In this document: in pieces, positions 54,811 through 63,537 of the stretch
Layout: every line of letters starts with the position of its first letter
Numbering within the stretch: position 1 is the stretch's first letter
Source: Sphingomonas tagetis
GTDB taxonomy: Bacteria; Pseudomonadota; Alphaproteobacteria; Sphingomonadales; Sphingomonadaceae
DNA: 64,000 nucleotides
Assembly: GCF_024211275.1 (NCBI RefSeq)
Contig: NZ_JAMLDX010000013.1
Span: forward strand, 1 to 64,000
Direction of reading: 5' to 3'
Position numbers and translations under genes: made by a program
The notes under the pieces: generated by a model
What the model was told of the DNA's origin: nothing
What the model saw: only the letters and a program-made list of their open reading frames with translations
The model's database searches: none

Positions 54811-55122
54811 ATGACAGTGGCGAAACTGAACGGCTCCGGCGCGTCCGATCTGGCGCAATATCGAGTCCAGCGGCATTTCGCCGATCACCACGCGCTCGCG
54901 CCCGGCGATGCGATCGAATATGCCCCGGCCAGCCCGGCCGAGCGCAAGGCGTTCGACAAGCTCCGCGACACGGGGGTGATCCGCGAAACGCATCCCGCGC
55001 ATTACTGGTTCGACCTCGACCGCATGGGCCGCGAAAAGCCGAAGCGCGATCCCAAAACCTATGTCGCTGCCGCCCTCGTCCTCGTCGTGCTCGCGCTCGC
55101 CTATATGCTGGTGACGAGCTAG
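54811..55122 (+). CDS. tail-anchored protein, paralogue B
   Basis: A 103-aa protein related to paralogue A: HFADHHALAP, AFDKLRDTGVIRE, HYWFDLDRM, then a C-terminal helix TYVAAALVLVVLALAYMLVTS. The ATG at 54811 puts the conserved HF at residue 22, as in paralogue A; an ATG at 54751 is also in frame. It ends in a CTAG shared with the convergent ABC transporter gene. Function unknown. Confidence 0.68.
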   Translation: MTVAKLNGSGASDLAQYRVQRHFADHHALAPGDAIEYAPASPAERKAFDKLRDTGVIRETHPAHYWFDLDRMGREKPKRDPKTYVAAALVLVVLALAYMLVTS

Positions 55123-56906
55123 GCGGTCTCGCTGAACTGCAGGCTGGCGAGCCGCGCGTAAAGGCCGCCCTTGCTAACCAGCTCGCCATGCGTTCCGGTC
55201 TCGACGATCCGCCCCTCGTCCATCACGATGATCCGCTTCGCCGCGCGCACGGTGGCGAGGCGGTGGGCGATGACCAGGGTCGTGCGCCCCTCCATCAGAT
55301 GTTCGAGCGCGTCCTGCACCAGCCGCTCGCTCTCGGCGTCGAGCGCGCTGGTCGCCTCGTCGAGCAGCAGAATCGGCGCATCGCGCAGCAAGGCGCGTGC
55401 GATGGCGAGCCGCTGGCGCTGTCCGCCGGACAGCCGCGCGCCGTCCTCGCCGAGGAAGGTATCGAGCCCCTGCGGCAGTTCGCGCAGGAATTCGGCGGCA
55501 TTGGCGGCGTCGGCCGCCTGCCAGATCTGCTCCTCGCTCGCGTCCCAGCGCCCATAGCGCAGATTGTCGCGCGCGCTGGCGGCAAAGATCACCGTCTCCT
55601 GCGGCACCATCGCCATCCGCGCACGGATCGCGGCGGGGTCGGCCCGACGCACCGGCACGCCATCGACGCGAATCTCGCCCGCCTCGGGGTCGTAGAAGCG
55701 CTGGACGAGCTGGAACAAGGTCGACTTGCCCGCGCCTGACGGGCCTACGACGGCCACCGTCTCGCCCGGCGCCACCGACAGCGTGAAGTCGTTGAGCGCC
55801 GACACTTCGGGCCGCGTGGGATAATGGAAGGTCACCCCATCGAACTCGATCCGCCCGTGCGGCGGCACCGGCAACGGCACGGGATCGGCCGGCGCGGCGA
55901 TGTCTGGCTCCTGCGCGAGCAGTTCCGCCAGCCGGCTCGCCGCGCCCGAAGCGCGCAGCAGGTCGCCATAGACCTCGACCAGCGCGCCGAACGCGCCGGT
56001 GACGAGGCCCGCCGTCAGCACGAACGCCGTGATCGAGCCCCCGGAAATCCGCCCCGCCGCCACGCCGTACACCGCGTCCCACATGATCAGCGTGATCGCG
56101 GTGAACAGCACGAGAATGACCAACGCCGTCATCAGCGCGCGCGTGCTGAAGCGCTTGCGTGCCGACGCGAAGCCGCGGTCGACCGCCGCCTGAAAGCGCT
56201 CGCCCTCGCGCGTTTCCTGGCCGAACGCCTGCACGATGCGCATCGCGCCGAGCGTTTCCGCCGCAATCGCGCCGATGTCCGCGACGCGATCCTGGCTGGT
56301 GCGCGAGAAGCGCCGCACCCGCCCGCCGAGCCACATGATCGGCAGCACGATGATCGGCAGGCCGATGATCAGATAGGCCGCGATCTTGGGCGCCAGTACG
56401 AACAGATAGGCGGTGCCGCCGATGGCCAGCAGCAGATTGCGCAGCGCGACCGACACCGTGCTGCCGACGATCTGTTCGACCACCGCGGTGTCGGCGGTCA
56501 GCCGGCTGGCGATCTCCGACGGGCGGTTCTCCTCGAACCAGCGCGGCGGCAGGCGCAGCAGGTTGCGGTGCACCGCGGCGCGCATGTCGGCCACCGTCCG
56601 CTCGCCCAGCCAGGACACGAAATAGAAGCGCATCGCCGTCGCCAGCGCGAGCACCACCACGACGCCCAGCAGCCCGTGGAAATAGGGCGCGATATGCGAC
56701 GGATCGGCGCCGGCCGCGAAGCCCTTGTCCACCACTTCCTTGAAGGTCCGCGGAATCCACAATGTCGCGCCCGCCGCGAATGTCAGCGCGACGATCGCCA
56801 TGCCGATCTGCAGCGGATAGCGGCTGGCATAGCGCCAGACGACGCGCAGGCTGGACAGCTTTCGCGCCGGGGGAGCGACAGCGGGCTTCTTGATCGGCTC
56901 GGCCAT
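55119..56906 (-). CDS. ABC exporter, fused permease-ATPase
   Basis: A 595-aa half-transporter. Six-helix membrane domain first, then the ATPase with Walker A GPSGAGKSTLF, signature LSGGQRQRLAIARAL, Walker B ILLLDEATSALD and the H-loop VIAHRLATV. MsbA/LipA-type group; the substrate could be lipid or drug. The start at 56906 (MAEPIKKPAV) is preferred over one at 56984. Confidence 0.9.
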   Translation of the reverse strand: MAEPIKKPAVAPPARKLSSLRVVWRYASRYPLQIGMAIVALTFAAGATLWIPRTFKEVVDKGFAAGADPSHIAPYFHGLLGVVVVLALATAMRFYFVSWLGERTVADMRAAVHRNLLRLPPRWFEENRPSEIASRLTADTAVVEQIVGSTVSVALRNLLLAIGGTAYLFVLAPKIAAYLIIGLPIIVLPIMWLGGRVRRFSRTSQDRVADIGAIAAETLGAMRIVQAFGQETREGERFQAAVDRGFASARKRFSTRALMTALVILVLFTAITLIMWDAVYGVAAGRISGGSITAFVLTAGLVTGAFGALVEVYGDLLRASGAASRLAELLAQEPDIAAPADPVPLPVPPHGRIEFDGVTFHYPTRPEVSALNDFTLSVAPGETVAVVGPSGAGKSTLFQLVQRFYDPEAGEIRVDGVPVRRADPAAIRARMAMVPQETVIFAASARDNLRYGRWDASEEQIWQAADAANAAEFLRELPQGLDTFLGEDGARLSGGQRQRLAIARALLRDAPILLLDEATSALDAESERLVQDALEHLMEGRTTLVIAHRLATVRAAKRIIVMDEGRIVETGTHGELVSKGGLYARLASLQFSETA

Positions 56907-57055
56907 GCGCGCCGCGTAGCGCGTGCCGTGCGCCAAGGGAACCGCATTCCTACCTCGAACATTGGGTATGGATGGACGTTGCACCGCAGCATTCGCCCGC
57001 TATAACCCTGCCACCGCTGTCATCCGGCGGTGTGGGGCGGAGACGTTGATCAACC

Positions 57056-58285
57056 ATGTTGTATAACGCGTATGAAATGCAGAAATCGATGCTGGCGGGC
57101 GCAAGCGCGCTGGCCAATTTCAGCGCGGGACTGCTCAACAACCCCGCGAATCCGTTCGCTTATTTCGGCGGTGGACCGATCCTCGCCTCGGCGCTCGAAG
57201 TGTTCGCGCATGCCGCCGCACCGCGCGGCAAGCCCGACTTCGGGCTCGATTTCACCACGATCGGCGACAAGCGAATCGAGGTTCAGGAAGAGATTGTGCT
57301 GCGCAAGCCGTTCGGCCAGCTCAAGCGCTTCGTGCGGGAGGGCGTCGAGGGCGGGCCCAAGCTGCTGATCGTCGCGCCGATGAGCGGCCATTATGCCACG
57401 CTGCTGCGCGGCACGGTGGCGCGGATGCTACCGGTGGCGGACGTGTACATCACCGACTGGCGCGACGCGAAGCTGGTGCCGCTCAGCGACGGACGCTTCG
57501 ACCTCGACGATTATATGGACTATGTGATCGAATTCCTCGCCGCGATCGGGGCCGAGGGTGATGCCCGGCCGCATGTGCTGGCAGTGTGCCAGCCCTCGGT
57601 ACCGGTCTACGCCGCCGTCGCGCTGATGAACGCCGACAAGCATCCCAACCGGCCCAAGACGCTGACGATGATGGGCGGCCCGATCGACACGCGTGAGGCG
57701 CCGACCGCGGTCAACACGCTGGCGACCGAGCGACCGCACAGCTGGTTCGAGCAGAATGTGATCGCGACAGTGCCGGCGACCTATGGCGGCGCGGGGCGGC
57801 GGGTGTATCCGGGCTTCCTGCAGCTCGCCGGGTTCATGACGATGAACCTCGGCAGCCATCTGATTTCGCACTGGGAGATGTTCAAACATCTGGTGAAGGG
57901 CGACGGCGAGAGCGCGGATTCGACGATGCGCTTCTACGACGAATATCGCGCGGTGTGCGACATGACCGCCGAATTCTACCTCCAGACGATCGACGTCGTG
58001 TTCCAGGATCATTCGCTGCCCAAGGGCACGATGCAGCACCGCGGACGCCCGGTCGATCCCGCCGCGATCACCGACACCGCGATCCTCGCAGTCGAGGGCG
58101 AGAAGGACGATATCTCGGGCCTCGGCCAGACCAAGGCGGCGCTGACAATCTCGACCAGCCTGCCCGCCAGGATGAAGAAATATCACATGGCGCCCGATGT
58201 CGGCCATTACGGCATCTTCAACGGCAGCAAGTGGCGCAACCGGATCGCGCCCGTGCTGGAAGCTTGGATCGAAAAGCACGATTGA
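57056..58285 (+). CDS. phaZ: intracellular polyhydroxyalkanoate depolymerase
   Basis: A 409-aa cytoplasmic depolymerase of native PHB granules. The nucleophile is Cys178 in VCQPSVPV, the variant used by intracellular PhaZ enzymes in place of a Ser lipase box. The oxyanion-side motif APMSGHYATLLRGT and the C-terminal catalytic His in DVGHYGIFNG are present. The PHA synthase gene is not in the window, but a thiolase lies 0.7 kb downstream on the other strand. Confidence 0.92.
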   Translation: MLYNAYEMQKSMLAGASALANFSAGLLNNPANPFAYFGGGPILASALEVFAHAAAPRGKPDFGLDFTTIGDKRIEVQEEIVLRKPFGQLKRFVREGVEGGPKLLIVAPMSGHYATLLRGTVARMLPVADVYITDWRDAKLVPLSDGRFDLDDYMDYVIEFLAAIGAEGDARPHVLAVCQPSVPVYAAVALMNADKHPNRPKTLTMMGGPIDTREAPTAVNTLATERPHSWFEQNVIATVPATYGGAGRRVYPGFLQLAGFMTMNLGSHLISHWEMFKHLVKGDGESADSTMRFYDEYRAVCDMTAEFYLQTIDVVFQDHSLPKGTMQHRGRPVDPAAITDTAILAVEGEKDDISGLGQTKAALTISTSLPARMKKYHMAPDVGHYGIFNGSKWRNRIAPVLEAWIEKHD

Positions 58286-58294
58286 GCGGGTGGC

Positions 58295-58666
58295 TCAGTC
58301 GTAGCTCAGCATCACCAGTTCATAGGCGAGCAGCGCGATCAGCGCCCAGGTGGCGAGGATGATCGCGATCCCCCATTTGCTCACCGGGCGTTCCGAAGCG
58401 GCAGCCGCCGTCGCGCGGTGCTCGGCGAGCAATTCGACCGGGATCATCCGCGCGAACAGCCACACACCCGCCGGGATCAGTATCGCATCGTCGAGCAGAC
58501 CGAGCACCGGAATGAAATCCGGGATCAAGTCGATCGGCGAGAGCGCATAGGCGGCCACGAGCAGCCCGACCAGCTTCGCCAGCACCGGCGTGCGCGGATC
58601 ACGCACGGCGAGCCAGACGGCATGCGTCTCGATGCGGATGCGCTGCACGAAGGATTTGCTGGGCAT
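58295..58666 (-). CDS. YkvA-family (DUF1232) membrane protein
   Basis: A 123-aa protein with the family signature AYALSPIDLIPDFIPVLGLLDD, then a helix near the C-terminus (WGIAIILATWALIALLAYEL). Function unknown across the family. It converges on phaZ with 9 bp between. Confidence 0.82.
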   Translation of the reverse strand: MPSKSFVQRIRIETHAVWLAVRDPRTPVLAKLVGLLVAAYALSPIDLIPDFIPVLGLLDDAILIPAGVWLFARMIPVELLAEHRATAAAASERPVSKWGIAIILATWALIALLAYELVMLSYD

Positions 58667-58796
58667 GGGGGCTGGATGGAAGCAGGGCGGCAAAGCGTCA
58701 AGCGATGCGTCCGATATGGACGCACAACCTCCCCGAAGTCGAGATTTCGTTCAATGTGAACGCGGCGGCAATTCTGCCGCCGAACAGGAGAAGGCA

Positions 58797-58889
58797 ATGG
58801 ACTTCGCAGGTCTGTGCCTCTTCCTTGGCGTGTTGTTCGCCTTCGGCACCTTGCTTCTCAAGGTGATCGAGGTGGCTCGCGGCAAGTAG
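58797..58889 (+). CDS. 30-aa hydrophobic peptide
   Basis: MDFAGLCLFLGVLFAFGTLL is followed by LKVIEVARGK. A strong SD, AGGAGAAGG (58786-58793), stands just before the ATG, which argues that it is translated. A single helix with a positive end suggests a small inner-membrane peptide. No family is known to me. Confidence 0.5.
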   Translation: MDFAGLCLFLGVLFAFGTLLLKVIEVARGK

Positions 58890-58934
58890 AGTGCATGGAA
58901 GGGGCCGGCCTGCCAGCCGGTCCCCAAACGCGAA

Positions 58935-58964
58935 GAACCCCGGCCGCTGCCACGACCGGGGTTC
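58935..58964. terminator. hairpin between the 30-aa gene and thiolase
   Basis: GAACCCCGG (58935-58943) pairs with CCGGGGTTC (58956-58964), a perfect 9-bp stem. No long T run follows on either strand, so it may be a weak bidirectional terminator between the two convergent genes. Confidence 0.4.
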
Positions 58965-59024
58965 AGAAGAAGTATGAACTTCGCAACGCCGATATAGATA
59001 GATCAACAGCGCTGAAGATTCAAC

Positions 59025-60200
59025 TTACAGCACCTCGAACAGCCCGGCCGCGCCCATGCCGCCGCCGACGCACATCGTCACCACGACATATTTCGCCCCG
59101 CGGCGTTTGCCCTCGATCAGCGCATGGCCGGTGCAGCGCGCGCCGGTCATGCCATAGGGGTGGCCGATCGAGATTGAGCCGCCATTGACGTTGAGCAGCT
59201 CATTGGGAATGCCCAGCTTGTCGCGGCAATACAGCACCTGCACCGCGAACGCCTCGTTGAGCTCCCACAGGCCGATGTCGTCCATCTTGAGGTTGAAGCG
59301 CTCGAGCAGCGCGGGGATCGCGAACACCGGGCCAATGCCCATCTCATCCGGCTTGGTGCCCGCCACCGCCATGCCGACATAGCGCCCGAGCGGCTGCAGC
59401 CCGCGCTTCTCCGCGAGTTTCTCCTCCATCAGCACCGACGCGGACGAGCCATCCGAAAGCTGCGACGCATTGCCCGCGGTGATCGTGCCGTTCGGCACCA
59501 CCGGCTGGAGCGACTTCAGGCCCTCCAGCGTGGTGTCGGCGCGGTTGCCCTCGTCCCTGGTCAGCGTCACTTCCTTGGTCGTGACTTCCTTGGTCTCCTT
59601 GTTGACCACGTTCATCGTCGCGGTGACCGGGACGATCTCGTCGTCGAACTTGCCTGCGGCCTGCGCGGCGGCGGTGCGCTGCTGCGACTGGAGGCCGTAC
59701 TCGTCCTGCGCGTCGCGGCCGATGCCATAGCGCGCGGACACCACCTCGGCGGTCTGCAGCATCGGCATATAGACGTCATTGTGCATCGCCAGCAGCTCGG
59801 GATCCGCCGCGACGCGCATCTGCGGGGTCTGGACCAGGCTGATGCTCTCGACGCCGCCGCCGATGGTGATGTCCATATTGTCGACGATGATCTGCTTGGC
59901 GGCGGTGGCGATCGCCATCAGGCCGCTGGCGCACTGGCGGTCGAGCGACATGCCCGAGACGCTGACCGGCAAGCCCGCGCGCAGCGCGGCCTGGCGTGCG
60001 ATATTTCCGGCAGTGCTGCCCTGCTGGAGCGCCGCGCCGAACACGACGTCATGGACTTCGGCGCCGTCGATCCCGGCACGCTGCACCGCTGCCTCGATCG
60101 ATTTCGACGCGAGCGTGGGAGCGGGCAGGTTGTTGAACGCCCCGCGATAGGCGCGGCCGATCGGGGTGCGGGCGGTCGAGACGATGACGGCAGAGCGCAT
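59025..60200 (-). CDS. acetyl-CoA acyltransferase (thiolase)
   Basis: A 391-aa thiolase. Cys90 in DRQCASG is the acyl acceptor, [10 protein letters not shown] holds the His and [12 protein letters not shown] the second Cys. It may be degradative (FadA) or biosynthetic (PhaA); the pairing with a MaoC gene 22 bp upstream favours a beta-oxidation or PHA-monomer role. Upstream in the same operon is the MaoC protein. Confidence 0.92.
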   Translation of the reverse strand: MRSAVIVSTARTPIGRAYRGAFNNLPAPTLASKSIEAAVQRAGIDGAEVHDVVFGAALQQGSTAGNIARQAALRAGLPVSVSGMSLDRQCASGLMAIATAAKQIIVDNMDITIGGGVESISLVQTPQMRVAADPELLAMHNDVYMPMLQTAEVVSARYGIGRDAQDEYGLQSQQRTAAAQAAGKFDDEIVPVTATMNVVNKETKEVTTKEVTLTRDEGNRADTTLEGLKSLQPVVPNGTITAGNASQLSDGSSASVLMEEKLAEKRGLQPLGRYVGMAVAGTKPDEMGIGPVFAIPALLERFNLKMDDIGLWELNEAFAVQVLYCRDKLGIPNELLNVNGGSISIGHPYGMTGARCTGHALIEGKRRGAKYVVVTMCVGGGMGAAGLFEVL

Positions 60201-60222
60201 TGGGACGGTCCTTCTGTACGGG

Positions 60223-60681
60223 TTAGACGAAAATCTGGCTGATCCATTCGGCGATCAGGGCGGGCTTGGCCTCGCCTTCGATCTCGACGGTGAATTCGAC
60301 GGTCTGCTGCCACTGGCCGGAACGCTTCTCGGCCAGTTCGAGCGTCTTGAAGCGGCCGCGCACGCGCTTGCCCGAGCGGACCGGGGTGATGAAGCGGACT
60401 TTGTTGCCGCCATAGTTCACGCCCATCTTCGCGCCTTCGATCGACGGAATATCGATCTTCGACCGCAGCAGCGGCATCAGCGAGAGCATCAGGAACCCAT
60501 GGGCGATGGTGCCGCCAAACGGCGTCGCGGCGGCGGCAACCGGATCGACATGGATGAACTGGTGATCGCCGGTTGCTTCGGCGAACTTGTCGATCATGTC
60601 CTGCGTGACCTCGACCCAGTCCGACACCTGCTCGACCGGGTCCTGGGCGGCCAATTCCGCGATCGTGATCGTGCCGGTCAT
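60223..60681 (-). CDS. MaoC-like enoyl-CoA hydratase
   Basis: A 152-aa hotdog hydratase with the active-site segment [12 protein letters not shown] (Asp and His) and [15 protein letters not shown]-specific hydratases of this type link beta-oxidation to PHA monomers. It is followed after 22 bp by the thiolase. Confidence 0.9.
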   Translation of the reverse strand: MTGTITIAELAAQDPVEQVSDWVEVTQDMIDKFAEATGDHQFIHVDPVAAAATPFGGTIAHGFLMLSLMPLLRSKIDIPSIEGAKMGVNYGGNKVRFITPVRSGKRVRGRFKTLELAEKRSGQWQQTVEFTVEIEGEAKPALIAEWISQIFV

Positions 60682-60824
60682 TGCCGTCCCTCGCCTTGTT
60701 GCGGCGCATCTAGGCGAAACCGTCGCGAGTCGGCAAGACTTTACCTACTGCAAACGGGAATGGATCGATCGTTACAAGGAAAACTAGGCGAAGATCGCCA
60801 AACCAGACATTCGAAAATTATACT

Positions 60825-61259
60825 CTACGCGGGCTTCAGGCCAGTCTCCGCCTTGCCGCTGCCGTCCATCGCCATCGGCACGCTGGTATGGATGTGGACG
60901 ATCTTCCACGCCCCGGCGATGCGGCGCAGCGCGACCGTGCAGCGGAACCACAGGTCGGTCTCGCCTTCGCCTTTCTTGGTGCCGGTCATGTGCTGGAGCG
61001 TGAACAATATGCCGAGATCGCCGTCGACCAGGATCGCGGGCTCCTGCGACGTCACTCGAACCGGCCCGTCCCAGCTGTCGAGCCATGTTTTCAGCCCCTC
61101 GCGGTCGAGCACAGCGGCGCCGCGCGTCTCCAGTGGCGGGGCGAGGTCATAAGCGACGGGGTTGGGGATATAGTCCGCGAACACCGCATCGACGTCGCGG
61201 TCGAGCACCGCTTGCTCGTAGCGGGTGAGGATCGCGGCGATCTGCTCATGGTCGTCCAT
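60825..61259 (-). CDS. SnoaL-like/DUF4440 NTF2-fold protein
   Basis: A 144-aa NTF2-fold protein (YEQAVLDRDVDAVFADYIPN, RRIAGAWKIVHIHTSVPM). This fold includes ketosteroid isomerase and SnoaL-type enzymes, but no catalytic site can be named. Its start lies 14 bases inside the end of mscS, so the two are coupled. Confidence 0.8.
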   Translation of the reverse strand: MDDHEQIAAILTRYEQAVLDRDVDAVFADYIPNPVAYDLAPPLETRGAAVLDREGLKTWLDSWDGPVRVTSQEPAILVDGDLGILFTLQHMTGTKKGEGETDLWFRCTVALRRIAGAWKIVHIHTSVPMAMDGSGKAETGLKPA

Positions 61260-62427
61260 CGGGCACCTCCTGCGGTTCGGGCGGGTAGGGATAGATCAGC
61301 TTGCCGTCGGGCGCGGCGGTGAACGCGGTCTGGGCGGGGTAGGGGATGGTGATGCCTTCCGCCGCGAATTTGCGCAGGATGCCGATGATGATCTTGTCGC
61401 GCGCCGCGTTGCTCGCCGGGACATCGTCGCCGGGCACGTCGAACTCCAGCACCAGATCGACCGAGCTGGCGCCGAACGCTTCATAGCTGGCGCGCGAGGC
61501 GTGTGCGCCCGCCGCCTCCACGATCGCCTCCAGCATCGCCGGAATCGCTTCGAGCACGTCGGGTGGCGTCTCATAGGCGATGCCGATCATCAGCCGGTTG
61601 CGCACATGATGCCGCGCCGAGACGTTCTGGATTTCCTTGTCGAGCAATTGCTTGTTCGAGATCACCCGCTCCTCGCCGGTGAAGGCGCGGATGCGGGTGG
61701 ACTTGAGGCCGATCGCTTCGACCGTGCCCTTGGTCTGGTCGTAATGGATGCGGTCGCCGCGCCGGAACGGGCGGTCGAAGATGATCGCGAGCGCCGCGAA
61801 CAGGTCGGCGAAGATGCCCTGCGCCGCAAGGCCGATCGCGATGCCGCCGACGCCGAGCCCCGCGACGAGACCGGTGACATTGACCCCGAGATTGTCGAGC
61901 ACCACTACCAATGCGATCGCGAACAGCGCGAAGGTGACGAGCAGCCGGATCAGCCCGAGCGCGGAGAGCAGCGCCTCGCCATGATAATTCTCGCTCTCGG
62001 TGCGCTTCTCGATCGCGCCGAGGATCAGCTCGCGCGCCCAGATCGCCGCCTGGAACACCGCGGCGAGGGTGAACAGGAAGTCGATCGTCTTGGCGACCAT
62101 CTCCGGCGGGTTGGCATAGCCCGCGACCAGCTTGGCGGCGAGCATGATGATGAAGAAATGCCCGGTGCGCGCGATCGTGCGGCCAAGGATCGTGCCCCAG
62201 CCGGCCGGTCCGACCGATTTCTCGCACAGCCGCATTCCCCAGCGGCGCAGCACGTGCAAGATCGCGACGATCGCGGTGGCGATGCCGACCGCGACCAGGA
62301 TCTGCAGCCAGTGGCTTCCGAGCCAGGCGACGCTGTCGTTCCACAACGTCTGCAGCTGAATCTGAAAGCTTTCGGTCGTGACTTTGGCAGTCTTCTCGAC
62401 CGCGGCGGCGGTATTATTCGCAGTCAT
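61246..62427 (-). CDS. small-conductance mechanosensitive channel MscS-like
   Basis: A 393-aa channel with several N-terminal helices and the pore and beta-domain motif VAGLGVGGIAIGLAAQGIFA, then DRPFRRGDRIHYD. It protects against osmotic downshock. It begins 9 bp after the topoisomerase stop and probably shares its transcript. Confidence 0.92.
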   Translation of the reverse strand: MTANNTAAAVEKTAKVTTESFQIQLQTLWNDSVAWLGSHWLQILVAVGIATAIVAILHVLRRWGMRLCEKSVGPAGWGTILGRTIARTGHFFIIMLAAKLVAGYANPPEMVAKTIDFLFTLAAVFQAAIWARELILGAIEKRTESENYHGEALLSALGLIRLLVTFALFAIALVVVLDNLGVNVTGLVAGLGVGGIAIGLAAQGIFADLFAALAIIFDRPFRRGDRIHYDQTKGTVEAIGLKSTRIRAFTGEERVISNKQLLDKEIQNVSARHHVRNRLMIGIAYETPPDVLEAIPAMLEAIVEAAGAHASRASYEAFGASSVDLVLEFDVPGDDVPASNAARDKIIIGILRKFAAEGITIPYPAQTAFTAAPDGKLIYPYPPEPQEVPDGRP

Positions 62428-62436
62428 GAGGTCCCT

Positions 62437-63438
62437 TCAGGCGGCCTTGGCCGAGATCGCGGTGCCGTCGAGAAAGGCGATCAGCCCCCGTTCGGCGCGC
62501 GTCAGGTAACGTGTGGCGCGCGGCAGGCAAAGCGCCTCGCGAAAGCTCGCCTGCGTCTCACGGTCCTTGGTCAGCTCGATCAGCGCGGGATGGACATAGG
62601 ATTTGCGTGCGATCGCGGGCGTGTTGCCCAGCGCCTCGGTCACCGGCTCGAGCAGCGACTTGAGTCCGACATAGCCGTCCGCCCTGGCCAGCGCCTCGAA
62701 CGCGATCGCGCTCGCGCCCCAGGTGCGGAAATGCTTGGCCGTGAACTCGTCGCCCATCGCGTCGCGGATATAGTCGTTGACGTCGGTCGAGGTCACCGGA
62801 TGCGCTTCGCCGGCTTCGTCCAGCCACCGAAACAGATGCTGCCCCGGCAAATCCTGGCATTTCTTCACGAATGTGGAGAGGCTGCGGTCGGTGATCGTCA
62901 GCACGCGCAGCTTGCCCGACTTGGCGAGATACTGGAGCTTGAGCGTGCTGCCGGAAAGCTTGGCGTGGCGCTTGCGCAGCGTCGTCGCGCCGAAGCTCTT
63001 GTTCGCCGCGGCATATTGCTCGTTGCCCACGCGCACATGCCCCAGATCGAGCAGCCGCACCACCGCCGCCACCGCGCGTTCCTTGCTCAGCGACCGCTTG
63101 CGCAGATCCGCCTCGATCCGCGCGCGCAGCTTTGGCAGCTTGTGCCCGAACGCGCTGCACCGGTCGTACTTCGCCGCCTCCTGCGCCGCGCGGAACTCGG
63201 GGTGGTAGCGATATTGCTTGCGCCCCCGGTCATCGATCCCGGTCGCCAGCAAATGCCCGTTGGCATGCGGGCAATACCACGCTTCGACATAGGCTGGCGG
63301 CAGCCCCACCGCGTTCAGCCGATCGATCTCCTCGCGGTCGGTGATGCGCTTCCCGTCGGCGTCCCAATAGCCCCAGCCATGGCGGACCTTGCGCCGCGTG
63401 ATCCCCGGTTTGCTGTCGTCGCAATATCGCAGTCGCAT
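62437..63438 (-). CDS. DNA topoisomerase IB
   Basis: A 333-aa bacterial type IB topoisomerase (poxvirus-like). Catalytic residues are visible: Arg136 in HVRVGNEQY, Lys/Arg in TLRKRHAKLSG, Arg238 in KHFRTWGAS and Tyr281 in ARKSYVHP. The start at 63438 begins MRLRYCDD; more upstream sequence reads as non-conserved. Relaxes supercoils without ATP. Confidence 0.92.
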   Translation of the reverse strand: MRLRYCDDSKPGITRRKVRHGWGYWDADGKRITDREEIDRLNAVGLPPAYVEAWYCPHANGHLLATGIDDRGRKQYRYHPEFRAAQEAAKYDRCSAFGHKLPKLRARIEADLRKRSLSKERAVAAVVRLLDLGHVRVGNEQYAAANKSFGATTLRKRHAKLSGSTLKLQYLAKSGKLRVLTITDRSLSTFVKKCQDLPGQHLFRWLDEAGEAHPVTSTDVNDYIRDAMGDEFTAKHFRTWGASAIAFEALARADGYVGLKSLLEPVTEALGNTPAIARKSYVHPALIELTKDRETQASFREALCLPRATRYLTRAERGLIAFLDGTAISAKAA

Positions 63439-63537
63439 GGCGCAGGAATGCGCGGGGCCGCCGCGCGGTTCCGATGCCTTAACGCCGCGGTGACACCTGC
63501 ACGCGCATAACCCGCGCCAAATCTGCCGGAGTCCCCC

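Noticed and set aside
61225..63510. A 761-codon plus-strand frame opposite mscS and topoisomerase IB.
   Set aside because: Antisense shadow; low-complexity Arg/Asp/Gly-rich translation with no domain, while the minus-strand frames carry catalytic motifs.
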